Below are positions 8,328-16,655 of a stretch of DNA of 40,562 bases, in pieces. Origin of the DNA: an uncultured Muribaculaceae bacterium (GTDB lineage Bacteria > Bacteroidota > Bacteroidia > Bacteroidales > Muribaculaceae); the NCBI GenBank assembly GCA_910576775.1, contig CAJTJV010000028.1, positions 1 through 40,562 on the forward strand. The letters run 5' to 3'. The position numbers and the translations under genes are program-made. Each line of letters opens with the position of its first letter. Within the stretch, counting starts at the first letter, position 1. The notes below the pieces were generated by a model that worked only from the letters and a program-made list of their open reading frames with translations, made no database searches and was not told the DNA's origin.

Positions 8328-10030
8328 TATTTATCGATATTAGCGTTTACGATGTCGAGAATTTCTTTTTCAAGCTTCACCGCCTTGTCGGCAAGGGTGT
8401 TTGCCTCGTCTATAAGATTGAATGCCATCTGTTTGTCCTTCAGACCGGCTGCATTTATACGCACGTTCAGGGCGGCGCCGCGCACTGCGGCACATGCAGC
8501 GAGGGCACCTACGCCGGCATCGCTTGCAGATGCGGGATTTCCCTGACTCGCTACTTTTTCCAATAAGGGGAACAATGCGATGGCACGGCGGGCTGTGTCA
8601 AGCGGCACTTCCGCAGCATAGAGTGTGGCTTCCTCGAGAGCTGCCGCACGTGCTTTCTTCTCTTCTTCGGAGCCTTTTGGCATGCCGAGAGCGGCCATTA
8701 TGCGGTTGAATGCTTCTGTATCTTCGTCAACACATGCAAGGAGTCCTTTGAGATGCTTCTGACCGTCCACGGCCATATCGCTGAACTCCTGCCAGCGCTC
8801 GTCCCATCCTGCTTTATGCGCAGAGAGATTCGCCACCATTGTAGCCAGCGCCGAGGCAAGAGCACCCATATATGCGGATATGGAACCTCCGCCGGGTGCG
8901 GCCGATTCCGACGCCGTTGTCTCGGCAAATTCTTTACAGGTAAGATCTATAAGTCGTTTGGGTGCCATATCGGTCGCCGCAAGCATATCCTCGATGATTT
9001 TTTCCTCGGGCTTGAACGGCTTTATCTGGTCGAGACCCATCGAAAGTACGGCCATGCGTATTATATCATCATCGGGAATGCCGAGCGAACGCTGCTGTTT
9101 GGCAAGGAAATAGCGGCCGGCATCGAGCAATGTCGATTTGGGGACAAGTCCGACAATCTCGGCTCCCGTGACACGCAGGCCGCGCGCGGCCGCGGCACGG
9201 CTGACCTCGTCGAAAGCGATATGCAGCGGAGCGAGATTGCGGTCGGTGATGTTCATCGACACTTGCGCGAAACCGTATTCATCGATATACCATCCGATGG
9301 CCTTTGTGCCTTTCAGAGTTCCGGGTTGCATAATAGGATTGCCGTCGACATCCTTCAGAGGTTTGCCGGTGAGCTTACCCCCCTCGCGGACGGGACGTCC
9401 TTTCTCACGTACGTCGAATGCTATCGCATTGGCGCGGCGGGTGGAGGTAGTGTTGAGATTGAAATTCACGGCAATAAGAAAATCGCGTGCGCCGACAGCT
9501 GTCGCACCTGTACGTGCAGCCTTTTCATCCATTGGCCTGTCTCCATAATCGGCTCCTTCGGCAGTTCCAAGACGCTTGGCAAGACCTTCATATTCACCGG
9601 AACGACAGACTGCCAGATTCTTGCGCTCCGGCTTATATGCGGCCGATTCATAGCAGTATACGGGAATATCAAGCTCGTCGGCAATGCGCTTGCCCAAATC
9701 TCGCGCGAGAGCGGCACATTCTTCCAATGTAATGCCACTGACAGGAATAAGCGGCAACACATCGGTAGCACCCATACGGGGATGCGCGCCGTGGTGTCCG
9801 CGCATATCTATAAGTTCGGCTGCTTTCCGTACACCGCGGAAAGCAGCCTCAACTACTGCTTCAGGAGTTCCTGCGAAAGTGACGACGGTACGGTTGGTTG
9901 CTGCTCCGGGGTCGACGTCGAGCAACTTGACGCCTTCCACGCTTTCAATACAGTCCGTAATCTGTTTGATGATATCAAGATTGCGCCCTTCGCTGAAATT
10001 GGGCACACATTCTATAATTCTTTTTTCCAT
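8327..10030 (-). CDS. ftcD: Glutamate formimidoyltransferase fused to formimidoyl-THF cyclodeaminase
   Basis: Transfers the formimino group from formiminoglutamate to tetrahydrofolate, releasing glutamate, then closes the ring to 5,10-methenyl-THF and releases ammonia. The transferase part starts at ECVPNFSEGRN and contains HHGAHPRMGATDVLP near residue 80. The cyclodeaminase part begins around residue 362 (LTCKEFAETTA) with the glycine-rich SESAAPGGGSISAYMG. This is the fused architecture, 567 residues. The frame stays open for 17 more codons upstream, but those cover the promoter -7 box, so ATG at 10030 is preferred. First gene of the hut operon; it replaces hutG, which is absent here. Confidence 0.95.
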   Translation of the reverse strand: MEKRIIECVPNFSEGRNLDIIKQITDCIESVEGVKLLDVDPGAATNRTVVTFAGTPEAVVEAAFRGVRKAAELIDMRGHHGAHPRMGATDVLPLIPVSGITLEECAALARDLGKRIADELDIPVYCYESAAYKPERKNLAVCRSGEYEGLAKRLGTAEGADYGDRPMDEKAARTGATAVGARDFLIAVNFNLNTTSTRRANAIAFDVREKGRPVREGGKLTGKPLKDVDGNPIMQPGTLKGTKAIGWYIDEYGFAQVSMNITDRNLAPLHIAFDEVSRAAAARGLRVTGAEIVGLVPKSTLLDAGRYFLAKQQRSLGIPDDDIIRMAVLSMGLDQIKPFKPEEKIIEDMLAATDMAPKRLIDLTCKEFAETTASESAAPGGGSISAYMGALASALATMVANLSAHKAGWDERWQEFSDMAVDGQKHLKGLLACVDEDTEAFNRIMAALGMPKGSEEEKKARAAALEEATLYAAEVPLDTARRAIALFPLLEKVASQGNPASASDAGVGALAACAAVRGAALNVRINAAGLKDKQMAFNLIDEANTLADKAVKLEKEILDIVNANIDK

Positions 10031-10058
10031 GGCGGGATGTATCTCTATATTTGTTCTG

Positions 10059-10088
10059 CAAATATAAGATTTTGTCCCCATTTGTCAA
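10059..10088 (-). promoter_or_regulatory. hut operon promoter with palindrome
   Basis: On the minus strand TTG is followed by 19 bases and TATATTTG. The -7 box is one arm of a perfect inverted repeat TATATTTG-TTCTG-CAAATATA (10046-10066) placed over the expected start site, a plausible operator. No dedicated hut regulator gene is present in the window. Confidence 0.75.
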
Positions 10089-10175
10089 AGCAAACCGACA
10101 TAATGCCGCAAGGAGCCACAACACACTTGGAGAATCCGATTTTAATTCCTTCGCTATCTCAATCTCTGAGAAAAA

Positions 10176-11771
10176 CTAAAGTGCAATATCTTCAGCTATT
10201 ATTGTTTGTAAATCTTCGCATTGCAAATCAGATTCAGAAGCAAGCCGTACAGCTTGATTCTCTAATGTTCTCTCAAATAAATTTCTAACGAAACGAGCAT
10301 TTCCAAAATTATTATCCTTATTGATTACCTCATTATTCATAATTTCATACAATTTTTTGTCAGCTCCTTCCGCCAATTTATATTCGTTTTTATCCAACAT
10401 AGCTATAAAAATTGCTGATAGCTCGTCTGACTTGAAATCATCAAAATGTATAAATCGGCTAAATCTTGATTTCAAACCAGGATTGGACTCTATGAAATGG
10501 TTCATATCATTATCATATCCCGCAAGAATTATTACAAGCCTATCTCTATCATCCTCCATTCTTTTCAAAAGTGTCGCAATTGCCTCTTGCCCGAAATCAT
10601 TCACGCCACCTGTTGCAAGACTGTATGCTTCATCTATAAATAATATTCCATCAAGAGACTTATCTATAATCTTATTTGTTTTTACGGCAGTCTGCCCAAC
10701 ATATTCTGCAACAAGCCCTGAACGGTCTGTCTCTACAATCTCTCCTTTCTTTATCACGCCAAGGTCGCGGTAAATACCAGCTAAAATACGAGCCACAGTT
10801 GTTTTACCGGTACCTGGATTACCGCTGAACACACAATGATAAGATATTTGAGGTGTTTTAAGTCCTTTTTCAGCTCTGGCTTTCTGTATTTTGATAAAAT
10901 TCACCAACCTTGAGACCTCTTCCTTTACAACTCCGAGACCTATTAACTGCTGAAGACTTTCATACGGAGAAGAATCCGCATGAAAACTTTTTAAAACAGT
11001 TAAACGACTTGTTATTATTTCATCATTACCTTCAAAAATATTCGTTAAAAAAGCCTTTTCCCGATCAGATTTATAATCATCAGCATTCGCCACAAGAGTG
11101 GAGAATCGTAAAAGAAGAGCCTTATAATTTTCCTCTTTCTGTTTACAGACCGCAGCTAACACCGGAATCATATAAAACATATTCGGTTTCATGCTTCTAT
11201 CCCGAATTTTTGAGATTTCGCCAAGCATCGAAATAGCGATTGGAACATATTTATTCCAAACCGTAATAAAGTTACTATAACTTATATCAGTTCGTTTGTC
11301 TTTATCCAGCATACGCACCATAAGCAATGCCAAACACAAATTTTCTCTTGATGGTTCATTAAATTCATGTCCAAGTTGAATCACACAATTTGTAATGTCC
11401 ATCAATAACATAATTGCTAAGCGAGGGTCATAATTCGGAAAAACCTCTTTGTACTTATCAATAGAATCAATGCCTTCGATATTATTGTGCAAGAAATCTA
11501 TTAGTTCTTTATCTTCATTAAGTTCTTTCAAGAAGATTAATAATCTATACGAAATATATTCACATGAATCATAAAACTGCTGAGATATTTGTGCGGACGG
11601 ATGCGGCTCACAACATGAAGGACCCGCTAAGAAGGTGATAGAATAGTTGTCGGCGCTATGCTTACCGTTATTGGTGTACTTATCAGAGTTATCCACGGCT
11701 TTAGACCATTTATATAATATTCTGCAAAACAGGACTACGCCTATAATTAATAGCCAAATCTTAAATACCAT
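10176..11771 (-). CDS. CbbX/SpoVK-type AAA+ ATPase with N-terminal membrane segment
   Basis: A 531-residue protein. Residues 3-20 are a single hydrophobic segment that should anchor it in the inner membrane. Residues 60-270 are helix-rich with no motif I recognise. The AAA+ module follows: Walker A GNPGTGKTT (317-325), pore-loop-like YVGQTA (357-362), Walker B ILFIDEA (376-382) and an arginine-finger region RFSRF (436-440). This arrangement resembles the CbbX/SpoVK/EccA group of remodelling ATPases, whose partners range from Rubisco to secretion systems; no such partner is nearby. The gene is visibly more AT-rich than the hut genes beside it, which may indicate later acquisition. Its specific substrate is unknown. 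Confidence 0.85.
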   Translation of the reverse strand: MVFKIWLLIIGVVLFCRILYKWSKAVDNSDKYTNNGKHSADNYSITFLAGPSCCEPHPSAQISQQFYDSCEYISYRLLIFLKELNEDKELIDFLHNNIEGIDSIDKYKEVFPNYDPRLAIMLLMDITNCVIQLGHEFNEPSRENLCLALLMVRMLDKDKRTDISYSNFITVWNKYVPIAISMLGEISKIRDRSMKPNMFYMIPVLAAVCKQKEENYKALLLRFSTLVANADDYKSDREKAFLTNIFEGNDEIITSRLTVLKSFHADSSPYESLQQLIGLGVVKEEVSRLVNFIKIQKARAEKGLKTPQISYHCVFSGNPGTGKTTVARILAGIYRDLGVIKKGEIVETDRSGLVAEYVGQTAVKTNKIIDKSLDGILFIDEAYSLATGGVNDFGQEAIATLLKRMEDDRDRLVIILAGYDNDMNHFIESNPGLKSRFSRFIHFDDFKSDELSAIFIAMLDKNEYKLAEGADKKLYEIMNNEVINKDNNFGNARFVRNLFERTLENQAVRLASESDLQCEDLQTIIAEDIAL

Positions 11772-11849
11772 GAGATAAAATGATTGTTTTATAATTTATA
11801 GCAGTCTATATAAAATAGAAATCAATTCTTGTATTATTTCTTTTTCCCG

Positions 11850-11879
11850 CAAAATTAACCAATAGAATAATAATTGCAA
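11850..11879 (-). promoter_or_regulatory. Promoter of the AAA+ ATPase gene
   Basis: Minus-strand TTG, a 19-base spacer and TAATTTTG. This predicts a leader of roughly 70 bases before the ATG at 11771. Confidence 0.7.
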
Positions 11880-11964
11880 ACATATTATTATTTATTCTTA
11901 TCTGAAATACAATTACATCAAAAATCTGTTATATCTTATAGTCATATATAAAACTTTTTATATT

Positions 11965-12111
11965 ATGGCACGACCTATTATGGACAAGGATGCAGAGCGG
12001 TTCGAAGAACGGACGGATAATGTCGGTAGTGCCTCGGCAAAAGAAATCGAAGAAGCCCGAAAAGCCTATGAGACGTTTAAGGCCATCAGCACCTTTCCCC
12101 ATGGATTTTGA
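11965..12111 (+). CDS. Small hypothetical protein, 48 residues
   Basis: ATG at 11965 opens a 48-codon frame beginning MARPIMDKDAERFEERTDN and ending AYETFKAISTFPHGF. It is highly charged with one likely helix (AKEIEEARKAYETF). The pattern 'MARPI ... DAERFEER ... EEARKAY' reminds me of short conserved Bacteroidetes proteins, sometimes beside toxin-like genes, but I cannot verify this. It is divergent from the AAA+ gene and convergent with the DUF488 gene. No clean -7 box was found upstream, only very AT-rich sequence. A longer overlapping frame (11990-12274) has poor composition and runs antisense into DUF488, so this frame is preferred. Confidence 0.5.
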   Translation: MARPIMDKDAERFEERTDNVGSASAKEIEEARKAYETFKAISTFPHGF

Positions 12112-12156
12112 CAAGCCGACGTTAAGACAAATCGAAACTGACATAAGAATAAAGTC

Positions 12157-12513
12157 TTATTCCAGCATTTGTTTGACGACTACGGCGTTGTTGTGGTCGG
12201 GGTCGTGGGATGAATACAAGAGTGTCACCACAGACTTGCCGGCGAGCGTGGTACGCAGAACGGAGAATGCCTGATTCCTTTTCAATTCCGTTTTATATCG
12301 CTGTGCGAATTCTTCCCAACGGTTGTCAGGGTCGGCATGAAACCATTCGCGCAATTCCGTTGTCGGCGCAATGTCTTTGTCCCACAAATCATAATGAAAT
12401 GTTTCATGCGAAAGACCGCGCGGCCACAGCCGGTCGATATATACACGGAATCCGTCGGTGGCCGATGCCGGTTCATAAGCCCGTTTAAGTACTATTGTCT
12501 GTTTCATATCCAT
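12157..12513 (-). CDS. DUF488 (YeaO-like) family protein
   Basis: A 118-residue cytosolic protein of the DUF488 family. The signatures are RVYIDRLWPRGLS near residue 23 and the C-terminal LLYSSHDPDHNNAVV. No biochemical role is firmly assigned to the family. The start could be the ATG at 12513 or the one two codons later at 12507; the difference is trivial. It is a single-gene unit, with the redox operon terminator just upstream and the 48-codon ORF converging on it. Confidence 0.85.
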   Translation of the reverse strand: MDMKQTIVLKRAYEPASATDGFRVYIDRLWPRGLSHETFHYDLWDKDIAPTTELREWFHADPDNRWEEFAQRYKTELKRNQAFSVLRTTLAGKSVVTLLYSSHDPDHNNAVVVKQMLE

Positions 12514-12554
12514 TTTTTATAAGAAACAATATTCATTCGGCAATGTTTCGGAAA

Positions 12555-12589
12555 CAAAAATCAGGCCAACGCCTTACGGCACCGGCCTG
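12555..12589 (-). terminator. Intrinsic terminator of the redox operon
   Basis: On the minus strand CAGGCC and GGCCTG pair around an inner GCC/GGC stem, followed by ATTTTTGTTT. It lies 33 bases past the end of the last gene of the 16461-12622 operon. Confidence 0.7.
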
Positions 12590-12621
12590 TTGAAAAGAGG
12601 TAAGAGAACTCGTTGTTGATG

Positions 12622-13131
12622 TTATTTTCCTGTCAGCGCACGGATAGCGAGGCGTCCGCCTACAATCTGCAATAGCATTCCGGGGATGCCGATACGGAAA
12701 TCCTGGCATGCGAGGAAGAAATCGCCTTTTAGGCCCCATTCTCCCAGAGTGCCGGCCACCTGATAGCCTACCACGACGCAGAAAAGTATCAGAAGCGACG
12801 CCTTGTTGAACCGTTTTGCGGCATAGCCTGCGATAACTGCAAGGATAACGGATTTCAGAAGAATCGCCGGCAGCCCTGCAATTGCCGGCATACCGAACAG
12901 AATGGCATTGGCTACAGGAGAGGCGACGGCAGTAAGAATGCCGACTCGCCAACCATAGAGATAGGCACCAACCAGTGTGAAGAAATATATAGGCAACCAT
13001 GTTATACCACCTTGGGGAATAAGATGAAAGAGCTGCGGCATTACAATGTTGCCGATTATGAATGCAACAGCGACGAGATATGTTCTCGTACTGCTGAATG
13101 GAAGCGACTGTAATCGGAGTTCTGTTTGCAT
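12622..13131 (-). CDS. Small integral membrane protein, ECF transporter S component-like
   Basis: A 169-residue protein that is almost entirely hydrophobic, with about five to six membrane segments between residues 15 and 160. The loop LFHLIPQGGITWLPIYFFTLVGAY and the later AGLPAILLKSVIL are typical of the substrate-capture (S) components of energy-coupling-factor vitamin transporters, and the size fits. No ECF ATPase or T component is in the window, so a shared module elsewhere would be needed. It is the last gene of the polyferredoxin/aldo-keto reductase/DUF1893 operon, which suggests uptake of a cofactor or precursor for that system; this is inference. It could be another small membrane family. 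Confidence 0.6.
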   Translation of the reverse strand: MQTELRLQSLPFSSTRTYLVAVAFIIGNIVMPQLFHLIPQGGITWLPIYFFTLVGAYLYGWRVGILTAVASPVANAILFGMPAIAGLPAILLKSVILAVIAGYAAKRFNKASLLILFCVVVGYQVAGTLGEWGLKGDFFLACQDFRIGIPGMLLQIVGGRLAIRALTGK

Positions 13132-13141
13132 ATTTATATTA

Positions 13142-13552
13142 TTAATCGATAGTATTCATGAATTTTTCTATTAACGGAAGACATTCTTCAGCCGATGCGC
13201 ATTGCGCACACAACTGTTCGACAGGGCATATTCCGGTACCTTTGCGGTTGATGATGGCGGGTACCCTCTCGGCATAGCTTATCCCTATACCTGCCGAAGA
13301 GAACAGGGCGACAGCACTCTCGCTTATCACATCGGCATAAACTCCTGCCACGCCTCCGAGAATCATCAGCGCAGCAGCTCCTTTACCAATCACTTTATCG
13401 GCAACGTATGCCCCGGCGAGAATCTGCGGAGAATCTACGAGCACATGGTAAAGATCTTTTACACCACGCTCACGGCATATTGTAATATGGCCACCTGAGA
13501 GGATTACGCAGGAACAGCCCTCACGGTGAAGAATATCTATGATATCTTGCAT
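13142..13552 (-). CDS. DUF1893 family protein
   Basis: A 136-residue protein with the DUF1893 hallmarks: ADKVIGKGAAALMILGGV in the middle and VPAIINRKGTGICPVEQLC towards the C-terminus, with several conserved Cys. The family's function is unknown to me. I chose the ATG at 13552 (MQDIIDILHREG), two bases after the aldo/keto reductase stop; the frame extends 38 codons upstream but that stretch overlaps the reductase and looks non-coding. The spacing indicates strong translational coupling, so its role is probably tied to the exported reductase or its maturation. Confidence 0.85.
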   Translation of the reverse strand: MQDIIDILHREGCSCVILSGGHITICRERGVKDLYHVLVDSPQILAGAYVADKVIGKGAAALMILGGVAGVYADVISESAVALFSSAGIGISYAERVPAIINRKGTGICPVEQLCAQCASAEECLPLIEKFMNTID

Positions 13553-13554
13553 TG

Positions 13555-14952
13555 TCAAAGCGTATTCTGCTTGAGTTTTTCGACATAGTTGTCGATACGC
13601 TGCATCTGCGCGGGGATGTCGATTGTCTGGGGACAATGAGGCGCACATTGGTTGCATCCTATGCAATGGCTTGCCTGACGCAGACGCGGCACTGAACGAT
13701 CGTAACCGACAAGAAAGGCTTTGCGCGCGCGTCGATAGTCCTCATTCTGACGGGAAACGGGGAAATTACCCTCGTTGATACATTTATTATAATGTGCGAA
13801 AATGCGCGGAATATCAATGCCATAAGGACACGGCATACAGTATTCACACGCCGTACAGGGCACAGAGGGATAATTTGTCATCTCCACTGCCGTTTCCTCA
13901 AGCATGTCGAAGTCATCATCGGTAAGTGGCCGTAGTGGCGAATAGGTATGCAGATTATCCTGTAGATGCTCCATATATGTCATACCGCTAAGCACTGTCA
14001 GAACGCCGGGAAAGGTGCCCGAGAAGCGAAAAGCCCAGGATGCTATGCTTTCCTCCGGCTCGCGCTGCTTGAGTTTGCCATTGAGATGCTCGGTGAGCGA
14101 TGCCAGACGACCACCGAGCAACGGCTCCATTATTACAGCCGGGATATTCCTTTTCTCAAGTTCTCCATAGAGATATTCGGCATTGAAATTCGCACCGGAC
14201 GCATGGCGATAGTCCACATAATTGAGCTGAATCTGTACGAAATCCCAGTGTATTTCATCGTGAAGCGACAGAAGATAGTCGAAAACCTTGACATCTCCGT
14301 GATAGGAAAATCCGAGATTCCTGATTCTGCCTTCCTCCCTTTCTTTCATCAGGAAATCGAGCAGACCGTTATCGAAAAACCGCTGTCGAAGGAACGGAAC
14401 ACCGGTCTCCCCTCCTACATTATGGAGAAGATAATAGTCGAGATAATCCGTTTTCAACTTGTCGAGCGAATTGCGATACATAGCCACTGATGCGTCATAA
14501 AGCTCCTTGCCCGCCATTCCGGAATGGGCAAAATTCTGATTAGACATTTTCGTGGCCAGGAAATAGCTTTCGCGCGGATGGCGGCTGAGGGCTATCCCGG
14601 TCGCTTCCTCAGAAAGCCCGCGGACATATGGGGGTGCTGTATCGAAATAGTTCACACCATGCTCGATAGCATAGTCGACAAGCTCGTTGACGGCCTCCTG
14701 ATCGATAATCTCGCCTTCTCCATCCGGATTTGGCATCATCGGCCAACGCATACATCCGTAACCGAGTATCGATACCTTTTCGCCCGTCTTCGGATTGATA
14801 CGGTATGTCATGTTACCCTCTCCACTATCCGACGTCGTGCGGTTGCCGGTTACTTTATTATTACGGGAATCACAGCCGGCAAGTGCCACACCTGCAAGCG
14901 ATGTCCCTATACCGATTTTTTTAAGAAAATCTCTACGATTCATATTTTTCAT
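13555..14952 (-). CDS. Exported aldo/keto reductase with C-terminal 2x[4Fe-4S] domain
   Basis: A 465-residue protein. It begins with a twin-arginine signal, NRRDFLKK (Arg6-Arg7), running into a lipobox-like LAGC (Cys27), so it is predicted to be exported folded and possibly lipid-anchored. The reductase barrel keeps the catalytic tetrad Asp104, Tyr109, Lys135 and His177. The C-terminus carries CTACEYCMPC and CIGCNQCAPHC, enough for two [4Fe-4S] clusters. Aldo/keto reductases normally use cytosolic NADPH, so export together with Fe-S clusters suggests electrons come from a redox partner; the upstream polyferredoxin gene, 21 bases away, is the obvious candidate. The substrate is unknown. Confidence 0.87.
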   Translation of the reverse strand: MKNMNRRDFLKKIGIGTSLAGVALAGCDSRNNKVTGNRTTSDSGEGNMTYRINPKTGEKVSILGYGCMRWPMMPNPDGEGEIIDQEAVNELVDYAIEHGVNYFDTAPPYVRGLSEEATGIALSRHPRESYFLATKMSNQNFAHSGMAGKELYDASVAMYRNSLDKLKTDYLDYYLLHNVGGETGVPFLRQRFFDNGLLDFLMKEREEGRIRNLGFSYHGDVKVFDYLLSLHDEIHWDFVQIQLNYVDYRHASGANFNAEYLYGELEKRNIPAVIMEPLLGGRLASLTEHLNGKLKQREPEESIASWAFRFSGTFPGVLTVLSGMTYMEHLQDNLHTYSPLRPLTDDDFDMLEETAVEMTNYPSVPCTACEYCMPCPYGIDIPRIFAHYNKCINEGNFPVSRQNEDYRRARKAFLVGYDRSVPRLRQASHCIGCNQCAPHCPQTIDIPAQMQRIDNYVEKLKQNTL

Positions 14953-14973
14953 ATCGCGAGGTCTTTTTATATA

Positions 14974-16461
14974 TTATACATTGCGGTGGCGCTCATGGCC
15001 TTCGACATAAATAGCACTGAACGGACGCGACGGACACAGATTCTCGCATGCTCCACAGCCGATACAGCGCTCGGTGTCGACAACGGGAATCTTAGGCGAA
15101 TTCTCGTCGTCGGCAACGGACGGTACCATCGTTATGGCTCCTACAGGACAATGGCGCGCACAGTTGCCGCATTCAACACCGTCGGTTAGCGGCACACAGT
15201 TATCTTTCACCCATACGGCATGGCCTATCTGTGTCGACGATTTTTCCGCTGTCGTTATAGGCAGGATGGCTCCTGCGGGACACACGTCCGAGCAACGCGT
15301 ACATTCCGGCCTGCAATATCCGCGTTCGTAGGACGCTTCGGGTTGCATGAGCCCCGAAATGTCGGTCGACGGGCGCAGAACGCCGTTGGGACATGCCGCA
15401 ACACAAAGCTGACATGCGGTGCAGTGCGAGCTGAGATTTTTTATACTTTGGGCGCCCGGAGGCACTATACGGGTTTTGCGTGTCGGAATCTTTTTGTCCG
15501 TGATTGCGGCGAGACCACCGTCAACGGTCTTTTTCTGAGCATGTGACGCTGCCAGAGTGGCCGTAACGGCTGTCACAGACAGAAAACTGCGACGCGAACC
15601 GTCGACTTCGACGTCTTTTGCCTCCCCGACAACTTTCTTCGCCGGACGGCGAAATGAATAAGAAATCGCACCCTGACGACATTTACCTATGCAATCAAAG
15701 CATGTGACACATCGGGAATAATCTATCTCATGCATTTTACTGTTGATGCATGCCGACTTACAGTTACGTGCGCACAGTCCGCAACCATTGCATTTCGAGG
15801 TATCGATGACTGGCCTGAGCAGGGAGAAACGCGAGAAGAAACCGAGTACTGTTCCTACTGGGCATATTGTGTTGCAATAGGTGCGACCGTTTTGCCAGGC
15901 AAGAAATCCGAGGATGACAAGTGTGATTACAGCCACCGCAAGAGTGATGCCGCCTTTCAACCATACATCGACACTATAAAAAGTATAGCTCTCGTGAGCC
16001 TCAGCCCAGCGTGCGAGAAGATTGTTTATCCATGCCCATAATGGAGCCGCAAGGCTTTGGGCTATACGTCCGTAGGCACTATAGGGAGCCAGAAATGCCA
16101 CAAAAAATCCAATACCGGCAATAATTGCTATTACCATAAGGCCGAGCATCGTATAGCGTAGAATGTTCTTTGGACGTGAATAGCTGTAACGGTTGCGCTT
16201 GCTTTTCCTTCCGAGCCATCCGAAGCCGTCCTGCATAATCCCCAAAGGACATATTACCGAACAATACACTCGGCCGAACAGCAAAGTGAGCACTATAAGC
16301 GCAACGATGACCATTACATTAAGGGCAAGTACTGCCGGAAGAAACTGTATCTTCGCTATCCAGCCGAACCACGCATGCGCCGTACCCGTAAAATCAACAA
16401 ACAGCAAGGTTACCATCAGAATACTGATGACAGCAAGTATCTGTCTTGTTTTTTTCAGCAT
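14974..16461 (-). CDS. Membrane polyferredoxin resembling a NapH-NapG fusion
   Basis: A 495-residue protein. Residues 1-215 hold several membrane segments and two CxxxCP motifs (YCSVICP at 66-72, YCNTICP at 195-201) typical of NapH/CcoG-type quinol-linked proteins. Two ferredoxin motifs follow (Cys224-234 and Cys251-261). Residues 289-308 contain a textbook twin-arginine motif SRRSFL followed by a hydrophobic stretch, as at the start of NapG. After it come four more Cys clusters (347-357, 383-394, 422-438, 466-476). This reads as a NapH domain joined to a NapG domain, able to pass electrons from menaquinol to periplasmic clusters. No nitrate reductase gene is present; the neighbour is an exported Fe-S aldo/keto reductase. 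Confidence 0.85.
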   Translation of the reverse strand: MLKKTRQILAVISILMVTLLFVDFTGTAHAWFGWIAKIQFLPAVLALNVMVIVALIVLTLLFGRVYCSVICPLGIMQDGFGWLGRKSKRNRYSYSRPKNILRYTMLGLMVIAIIAGIGFFVAFLAPYSAYGRIAQSLAAPLWAWINNLLARWAEAHESYTFYSVDVWLKGGITLAVAVITLVILGFLAWQNGRTYCNTICPVGTVLGFFSRFSLLRPVIDTSKCNGCGLCARNCKSACINSKMHEIDYSRCVTCFDCIGKCRQGAISYSFRRPAKKVVGEAKDVEVDGSRRSFLSVTAVTATLAASHAQKKTVDGGLAAITDKKIPTRKTRIVPPGAQSIKNLSSHCTACQLCVAACPNGVLRPSTDISGLMQPEASYERGYCRPECTRCSDVCPAGAILPITTAEKSSTQIGHAVWVKDNCVPLTDGVECGNCARHCPVGAITMVPSVADDENSPKIPVVDTERCIGCGACENLCPSRPFSAIYVEGHERHRNV

Positions 16462-16500
16462 AAAATTATATTTGAAATTGACCTATGATTTTCAGTATCG

Positions 16501-16508
16501 CAAAATTA
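16501..16508 (-). promoter_or_regulatory. -7 element of the redox operon
   Basis: TAATTTTG on the minus strand, 40 bases before the polyferredoxin start. The -33 position has TTT rather than TTG. Confidence 0.5.
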
Positions 16509-16609
16509 CATCAAAAATTTCATAATGGAAAAACATATTTCACAGATATAATTACCAATAATTCTGATTTTTTCCGCTAATCAGTCAACAACACTCATCT
16601 GACGACTAC

Positions 16610-16637
16610 AAAAAAGCCGGGAAAATCCCGGCTTTTT
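16610..16637. terminator. Strong hairpin terminator, likely bidirectional
   Basis: A perfect 12-base-pair stem (core GCCGGG/CCCGGC) with a three-base loop, flanked by A5 and T5 tracts, so it works on both strands. On the minus strand it ends the perR-rubrerythrin-flavoprotein operon 19 bases after its last stop codon. Confidence 0.85.
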
Positions 16638-16655
16638 AAAATAATGGTTATATGA

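Noticed and set aside
7290..8546. Plus-strand open frame (418 codons) opposite hutU
   Set aside because: Antisense shadow; the hutU frame contains all urocanase motifs.
8753..10288. Long plus-strand open frame (511 codons) opposite ftcD
   Set aside because: It lies antisense to a clearly identified gene, has unusual Cys/His-rich composition and no domain; it arises from codon bias of the true frame.
11990..12274. Plus-strand 94-codon frame overlapping the 48-codon ORF and DUF488
   Set aside because: Basic, disordered composition and antisense overlap with DUF488; the other frame at 11965 looks more protein-like.
12533..13000. Minus-strand 155-codon frame overlapping the ECF-like gene
   Set aside because: It is Cys/Arg-rich with no hydrophobic pattern, whereas the overlapping 169-codon frame encodes a coherent membrane protein.
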